The notes under the pieces were generated by a model. That model searched no databases, was not told where the DNA came from, and saw only the letters and a program-made list of their open reading frames with translations. The position numbers were made by a program, and so were the translations under genes. This document shows positions 32,770-37,419 of a stretch of DNA of 37,419 bases, one piece after another. This DNA comes from Myxococcales bacterium. GTDB lineage: Bacteria; Myxococcota_A; Polyangia; DRWM01; JAAZOP01. The stretch's first letter is position 1; every line of letters starts with the position of its first letter. The stretch lies in NCBI GenBank assembly GCA_012797735.1, contig JAAZOP010000188.1, forward strand, positions 1 through 37,419, in the 5' to 3' direction.

Positions 32770-35398
32770 CGTTCCCGCGCAGCAGGGCCGAGTCCGCGAC
32801 GGCGTAGACGGCGCGGATCCGGTCGACGCGCGGCCGATCGCCGGGCTCGGGGTTGATCGTCAGGGACCAGCGCCCGTCGTCCCGTTCGACCGCCCATCCC
32901 AGCGCGACGACGGAACCGGGGCCGCGGCGGGCCAGCGCGACCAGCAGGTCGCCGAACGACACGCGTTCGCCGGACGGGGCTTCGTCCCCCCCACGGGGGA
33001 CGAAGCGCACGAACTCCTGGCCTTGTTCCGCCAGCCGCTCCTCCAACACCGGCACGACGCCCGGCGTGAGCATCGCATGCGCGAGCAGGTGGGCCCGGAC
33101 CTGCTCCGCGGCCAGGACCGAGACGGGCGGCGGGCCGGCGGCAACCTGCGGGTCGTGGCCGCGCAGCGCGGCGGTGAGCAGTTCGGCGCGGCCCTCGCTT
33201 TCGATCTGCACGACGACGCGGCAACGGCCGAGCCGGGTGACCTCGCCGGCGATGCGCAGCACGCGCGCGGTCGTGCAATCGTCGCCGGCCGGCGCAGCCG
33301 GATGGGACAGGAAGGCCACGCGGTCGAACCGTTCCAGGTCGTCGCGGTCGACCGCGTGGGTTGCGGCTCCCGCTCGTTCGCCGGCATCGTGCAGGGTGAC
33401 GATCCCGGCCCGGCCGTCGGCCAGCACCAGGCGCAGGCGGTTCGCGTCGTCCCGGCGGAGCGTGGCGGCCGGTGCGGCCTCGCGCAGGCCGCTCTGCAGC
33501 TGTTCGCCCAGGTCCGCGAGGCTCGCCCCGGTTTCCGGCAGCAACTCGACCTCGACGCCCGGGAGGAAGCGGATCAGTTCGACGAGCAGGGCGGGCAGGC
33601 AGGGGTGGCTGCCGACCAGCAGCACGCGCCGCACGTCATGGCCGACCAGTTCGAGGGATTCGGCGAGCCGCGCCGCGGCGGGGGCCGGCGCCGGGTCCGG
33701 TTCGTCGAGACGTCCTGCTTGCAGGTCGCGCACCCAGTCGCGCACCAGATGCTCGGTCATCGCCAGGGCCGCCAGCCCGACCACGCGGTCGGCGGAAGGT
33801 GCGCCGGCGTCGAATCCGAGGCGGGTCGAACAGTCTTCGATCCGTCGCAGCGGGCTGGATCCGGGCGGGGTCTCGGCATCCGGGCGGGCGACGAGCGTGC
33901 CGAGCGGCAGGACGCGGTGCCGGCTCCAGGACGAGGCGAGCGGGGGCGCAGGGGGGAGCCGGCGCGAGGCGCCCCGGGCCCGGCGGTCCAGCCTCGGTTC
34001 CGCCAGGCGGACCCAGATGGTCTGGCCGGTCGTGGCGAGCACCTGTTCGTAGAGCGGGTCGAGTCCCGGGTCGAGGAGATGCACGGCGAGGAAGCGGCCG
34101 AGGAGCGATTCCATGTCGAGCACGGCGCAGCCGATGCCGGCGTCGTGCAGGCGGTCGTGCAGCGGCCGGACGGCGGGCAGGCTGGCCGTCTCGCGCAGTT
34201 CGAGGAAGAGGTCGCGCGGGACCGGGCCGCCGAGGTGGCGGGACTCCTGTGCGGCGGCGCGCAGCAGTTCCTCGCTGACCGCCAGGGCGCTGGACAGGCA
34301 GCGCGCGTCGCCCGCGGGATCGGCCTCGTCGGAGACGAGGGCCACGCAGCGCGCCTGGTTGGCGGCGACGAGCCGCGCACCGTTGCGGTCGACCAGCGCC
34401 GTCGGACGATAGCTCACGTCGCGCAGTTCGGGGTCGAGCAGGAACGCCGGCGGTTCCGGCTCCGTGCCGGCCCAGACGATGCGGCGTCGTCCGAACCAGC
34501 GCCGAATGCGCCGGGCGGGCGAGCGGAAGCCGCCTTCGTGCGTCGGGCGTTCCCGCACGTTGCGCGGTTCCAGCCGGCGCAGGTCGCGCAGGATGCGGCG
34601 CGCCGCACCGGGGGGCGCGGCCAGCACGACGTGTCCCTCCATGTCGAGCGGGCGGAGGCGGGCGGCCACGACCAGCGCGCCGACCACGTTCGTACCGAGA
34701 CCGATCAGGAACGCCATCAGGAAGATGCCGGTCAAGGTCAGCAGCACCGACGCGGCGACGACCGCCGGCTCGTCGTGCAGCGTGCGCACGACGTTGTCCG
34801 CACTCTCCAACTGGAGGAACGACCACCAGAACGCCTCCAACACGTCCCCGCGGTGCAGCGGGCTGTGCGGCACCGCGTACAGCAGCAGGGCCGCCGAGAC
34901 GAAGGACAACGTGGCCACCGTCAGCAGCAACAGCAGCAGCTGGCCCAGGCGCTCCCGGCGCGTGATCACGATCCACAGGTCGTGCAGCAGGTCGGCCGCG
35001 TAGCGGACGACGATCACGATCCGGACGAGCCGGGCGAGGCGCAGCAGCCGCACCGACTCGAACCAGTGCCACCACGGCACGAACGACGCGACGGCGACGA
35101 AGTCGAAGACCAGCAGCAGCGGTTCCAGCGGCCGGCGCTCCCGGTCGAGCACGGGTTCGCCGGCCGCGCGGCGCCGGCGCAGCGCACCCCGGCGGGCGAA
35201 GAACAGGCGGACCCGCAGGAGCAGTTCCAGGCCGAACGCCGGCAGGAACACCGCTCCGTGCAACCACGGCCGGTCGAGCGCCGGGAGCAGCGAGACCGCG
35301 ATCAGCAGCACGACGAACGCCTTGACGGCGGCCGATTCGAGGAGGCGCTCGATCCACTGGTTGCCGACCGATAGGCCGGCGGTCGGCTCACGTGGCAT
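32738..35398 (-). CDS. Large ion-channel-like protein with atypical pore and RCK-like cytoplasmic domains
   Basis: The predicted 886-residue protein has about five or six helices in the first 240 residues. A paddle-like, Arg-rich helix (ESVRLLRLARLVRIVIVVRYA) is followed by two helices with a pore loop between them. The loop reads FWWSFLQLESADNVVRTL (Gln196-Leu-Glu-Ser-Ala-Asp-Asn202), where a K+ channel has TVGYG. The ESADN core recalls the altered filters of CASTOR/POLLUX-type channels. The remaining 640 residues look like paired RCK-type regulatory units (GHVVLAAPPGAARRILRDL, and VRRVLLVGSHPCLPALLVEL). Its ATG lies inside the SctJ-like gene (11-base overlap), and no ribosome-binding site is clear, so coupled translation is likely. 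Confidence 0.8.
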   Translation of the reverse strand: MPREPTAGLSVGNQWIERLLESAAVKAFVVLLIAVSLLPALDRPWLHGAVFLPAFGLELLLRVRLFFARRGALRRRRAAGEPVLDRERRPLEPLLLVFDFVAVASFVPWWHWFESVRLLRLARLVRIVIVVRYAADLLHDLWIVITRRERLGQLLLLLLTVATLSFVSAALLLYAVPHSPLHRGDVLEAFWWSFLQLESADNVVRTLHDEPAVVAASVLLTLTGIFLMAFLIGLGTNVVGALVVAARLRPLDMEGHVVLAAPPGAARRILRDLRRLEPRNVRERPTHEGGFRSPARRIRRWFGRRRIVWAGTEPEPPAFLLDPELRDVSYRPTALVDRNGARLVAANQARCVALVSDEADPAGDARCLSSALAVSEELLRAAAQESRHLGGPVPRDLFLELRETASLPAVRPLHDRLHDAGIGCAVLDMESLLGRFLAVHLLDPGLDPLYEQVLATTGQTIWVRLAEPRLDRRARGASRRLPPAPPLASSWSRHRVLPLGTLVARPDAETPPGSSPLRRIEDCSTRLGFDAGAPSADRVVGLAALAMTEHLVRDWVRDLQAGRLDEPDPAPAPAAARLAESLELVGHDVRRVLLVGSHPCLPALLVELIRFLPGVEVELLPETGASLADLGEQLQSGLREAAPAATLRRDDANRLRLVLADGRAGIVTLHDAGERAGAATHAVDRDDLERFDRVAFLSHPAAPAGDDCTTARVLRIAGEVTRLGRCRVVVQIESEGRAELLTAALRGHDPQVAAGPPPVSVLAAEQVRAHLLAHAMLTPGVVPVLEERLAEQGQEFVRFVPRGGDEAPSGERVSFGDLLVALARRGPGSVVALGWAVERDDGRWSLTINPEPGDRPRVDRIRAVYAVADSALLRGNATGSGARTGT

Positions 35399-36182
35399 GG
35401 CGGCGCGTCCGGCCCAGGGTCACCCGGCTCCAGACCAGCAACGCGGCGAGGGCCGCGATGGCGGCCAGACCGCCGACGAGCAGGGCGAGCAGCGGTCCGC
35501 GACTGCCGGTCCGGACTTCGAAGGGTCCGAGCGATTCCCAGGCGTCCGCCGCGGCCCCGGGCACGGTCACCGCCTGCAGCACCACTTCCACCGCTTCCGG
35601 CGCCAGCCCGTCCACCGCGCCGACGACCAGCCGGCGGACGTCCGCCGCGGCCGGAGCCGGCGCGTCCGCCCGGTGTCGGACGAGCACCGAGGCGCGCGGC
35701 GGCCGGAACTCCGCCTCGGGAGCGAAGGCGGGGTCCTCCCCGAGCGGGAATGCGACGTGCACGCGGGCCTCGAGCACGCCGTCGATCGATTCGAGGCTCT
35801 GTTCCACGTCGAGCGAGACGGCGGCGGCGAGCCGCGCGCGTTCCTCGGCCGGGGAAGGAACCAGGCCGCCGGAGGCGGCGAGCGTGGCGGAGCCGGCGCG
35901 CGGGGCCCGCGGCAGGCCGTACGCCGCCAGGATCGCCCTGGCCTGCGGGGCGTCGTCCGCCGCGACGCGCAGTTCGAAGGACGACTCGCGCCCGCGCTGC
36001 GTCGCCTCCAGTTTCGCCGGAACGCCGTGGCGCTCCAGCGCCCCCGCCGCGCGGCTCGCCTCCGCCTCGCGCGTGGTCCGCAGCACGGTCTCCGAGCAGC
36101 CGGCAACGGTCAGGACCACCGCTGCCAGGGCGAGAGCGACGAGACGGGCGCCGCGCGGACGGATCCCCCCGGTGCCGGTCAC
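35388..36182 (-). CDS. SctJ/YscJ-like ring lipoprotein
   Basis: The predicted 264-residue protein has a lipoprotein signal ending VLTVAGC (Cys29), two ring-building-motif folds (about 30-90 and 110-205), and a TM helix at about 228-250, the layout of SctJ (EscJ/YscJ/PrgK), the inner-membrane ring of type III secretion. The second fold shows EQSLESIDGVLEARVHVAFP and PRASVLVRH, typical of the family. Length fits. The GTG at 36182 has GGAGG seven bases upstream and overlaps the stop of the GYF/AgmX-like gene (GTGA). No other type III gene is seen here; more may lie to the right. Confidence 0.85.
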   Translation of the reverse strand: MTGTGGIRPRGARLVALALAAVVLTVAGCSETVLRTTREAEASRAAGALERHGVPAKLEATQRGRESSFELRVAADDAPQARAILAAYGLPRAPRAGSATLAASGGLVPSPAEERARLAAAVSLDVEQSLESIDGVLEARVHVAFPLGEDPAFAPEAEFRPPRASVLVRHRADAPAPAAADVRRLVVGAVDGLAPEAVEVVLQAVTVPGAAADAWESLGPFEVRTGSRGPLLALLVGGLAAIAALAALLVWSRVTLGRTRRHAT

Positions 36183-37419
36183 CGGACGACCTCCATCGAG
36201 AACGCCGAGCGCATCTGGCCGTAGGCTTGGCTGTCGAAGCGCACGGACGACAGGACACCCTGGATGCAGCTTTCCAGGGCGCCGGACTGGCCGGGGACGC
36301 GGGCGGCCACCACTTCGTGCCCGCGGATCAGCATCTCGATGTTGATCTGGCCGGGCATGTTCGGGTTGCGGCTCATCTCGGCCCGCACGCACGAGAACAG
36401 GGCGCTCTGCTTGGAACGCATCTTGGCGTTGATCTCGCGGGCCGTCAGGATCGGCGCACTGTCGCCGCTGCCCAGGTCGAGGTCGCCGCCTGCGTTCCAG
36501 GCCGAGTCCCAGTCCTGCAGGCCGCCGCCCGGCCGATGGGAGCCGGTGCCGGAGCGGCGCGACCCGGGCCGCCGCTTCTTCTTCTCCTCGACGGTCGGCG
36601 GCGGTTGCGTCTCGAGCGACGCCTCGGTGAACTTGGCCTGGACGCCATCGACCTGCAGCGGGCCGCCGCTGGCAACCTGCTGGTCCTCCGTGACCTGGGT
36701 CGCGCCTTCGCTGGTCGTGCGCAGGCCGTAGTACAGGCCGACGGCGGTGCCCGCCACCGCCACGGCGATGCCGAGCGCGATGGCCACCTTCGCCGCCAGC
36801 CCCATCCGCTCGACGCGCACCGAGCGCTTGAGCGCTTCCTGTTCCTCCTGCTGCTTCTTGCGGACCTTGTACTTCTCGAGGAACGGCTTGAACGGCTCGA
36901 CCTGCTTGAGCTTGCAGCGCACGCCGGTCTCGAGGTTGGTGACGGTGTGGTCGGCCAGCGCCGTCCCCTTGAGGATCATCTCGGCCAACTCGCGATCGCG
37001 GAACGGGCCGTGGTCGAGCTTGTCCTTCTGCAGCATCCAACGCTCGACGTCGTCGGCGTCGAGCGACGAGAGGATCGAGCCGAAATCGACGGACGAGGCG
37101 CGGCCGGTGATGGGCAGGGCCGGGATCGGACCGGGCGGCGGAGCCTCCGGCTTGCGGAACTCCTCGTCGGCGCCCACGCGGCTGCCGCGGGCCGGGACGG
37201 AACTCTGCCGGCCGGAGGCGGCGGCGGCCCGGAGCAGCGCGCCCGCGCCCCCCTCGGCGGCGGGCACCGGTCCCACGGCGATCACGCCGCCCGCAAGCCC
37301 CTGCTGCGAAGTCATCGCGCCCTCCGTCACCAGAAAGGCGCAGGCGTCCGCGTAGTAGGACGAGGTGTAGCAGATGCCGCGTTCGTCCGTGTCGAGGGAA
37401 GCGCCCAGCGAGAAGTCCA
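36179..37419 (-). CDS. GYF-domain, single-TM protein with AgmX/TonB-like C-terminus (5' end outside window)
   Basis: In this frame no stop occurs up to the right edge. The 34 codons before the first good ATG (37315) have G or C in the third place in 31 cases and read as normal protein, so the gene probably starts beyond the window. If it starts at 37315 (GGAGG five bases upstream) it has 378 residues. Counting from there, a GYF-like domain spans about 90-150 (RWMLQKDKLDHGPFRDRELAEMI), a TM helix is at about 171-195, then a charged linker, and an AgmX-like C-terminal unit with two Cys (LFSCVRAEM, LESCIQGVL) lies at about 300-378. It heads a coupled set with the SctJ-like and channel-like genes. 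Confidence 0.75.
   Translation of the reverse strand, partial: DFSLGASLDTDERGICYTSSYYADACAFLVTEGAMTSQQGLAGGVIAVGPVPAAEGGAGALLRAAAASGRQSSVPARGSRVGADEEFRKPEAPPPGPIPALPITGRASSVDFGSILSSLDADDVERWMLQKDKLDHGPFRDRELAEMILKGTALADHTVTNLETGVRCKLKQVEPFKPFLEKYKVRKKQQEEQEALKRSVRVERMGLAAKVAIALGIAVAVAGTAVGLYYGLRTTSEGATQVTEDQQVASGGPLQVDGVQAKFTEASLETQPPPTVEEKKKRRPGSRRSGTGSHRPGGGLQDWDSAWNAGGDLDLGSGDSAPILTAREINAKMRSKQSALFSCVRAEMSRNPNMPGQINIEMLIRGHEVVAARVPGQSGALESCIQGVLSSVRFDSQAYGQMRSAFSMEVVR

Noticed and set aside
36183-37040. N-terminal extension of the SctJ-like frame
   Set aside because: It lies in the wrong frame of the GYF gene. The GTG with GGAGG and the following lipoprotein signal fix the start at 36182.

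Overview
The window is very GC-rich, with G or C at almost every third codon position. It carries cysteine-rich MopE-like lipoproteins, a Hanks-type kinase, a PilZ protein, AgmX/TonB-like proteins and an SctJ-like lipoprotein. Together these suggest a myxobacterium-like (Myxococcota or related former deltaproteobacterial) chromosome. That is an inference from gene families; there is no rRNA or other direct taxonomic marker. I found 29 protein genes, one tRNA gene, and no insertion sequence, phage or CRISPR array.

Layout. (1) 1-8019: a surface or secreted protein region. A large MopE-like lipoprotein runs off the left edge on the minus strand. Opposite it lie a cupin and a GlcD-type flavin oxidase (start and stop overlap), then two more lipoproteins, one with Asp-rich calcium repeats plus a VWA domain and one with MopE plus PPC-like domains. 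(2) 8016-8960: a Gfo/Idh/MocA dehydrogenase. (3) 9217-24982: a carotenoid supercluster in alternating short operons: crtY-crtI (-), crtB-crtE-crtU-like (+), ABC ATPase-ABC permease-Rieske oxygenase (-), a DUF523/DUF1722 protein (+), aldehyde dehydrogenase-SRPBCC (-), and two overlapping CrtI-superfamily enzymes (+). (4) 25182-28388: thioredoxin reductase coupled to a lone cyclic-nucleotide-binding protein, divergent from a zinc-ribbon Ser/Thr kinase. (5) 28427-30068: tRNA-Arg(CCG), then PilZ and a TPR/PEGA/beta-barrel protein on the same strand. (6) 30453-32769: an ECF-like sigma factor and a one-TM protein with a TonB/AgmX-like C-terminal domain. (7) 32738-37419: a tightly coupled minus-strand set of a GYF/AgmX-like membrane protein (incomplete at the right edge), an SctJ-like ring lipoprotein, and a large ion-channel-like protein with an atypical pore.

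How the genes work together. CrtE, CrtB, CrtI and CrtY supply GGPP, phytoene, lycopene and beta-carotene. The CrtU-like enzyme would aromatise the rings. The Rieske oxygenase has both its 2Fe-2S ligands and a mononuclear-iron motif. With the aldehyde dehydrogenase it could oxidise a methyl group to a carboxylate, giving a synechoxanthin-like aromatic carotenoid acid. The ABC pair might move the product or a lipid carrying it. The route is an inference; the enzyme families are seen.

The two least conventional systems are this oxidative carotenoid cluster and the GYF/AgmX-SctJ-channel set at the right end. The second looks like an envelope complex that joins a secretion-type ring lipoprotein to a channel-like protein.
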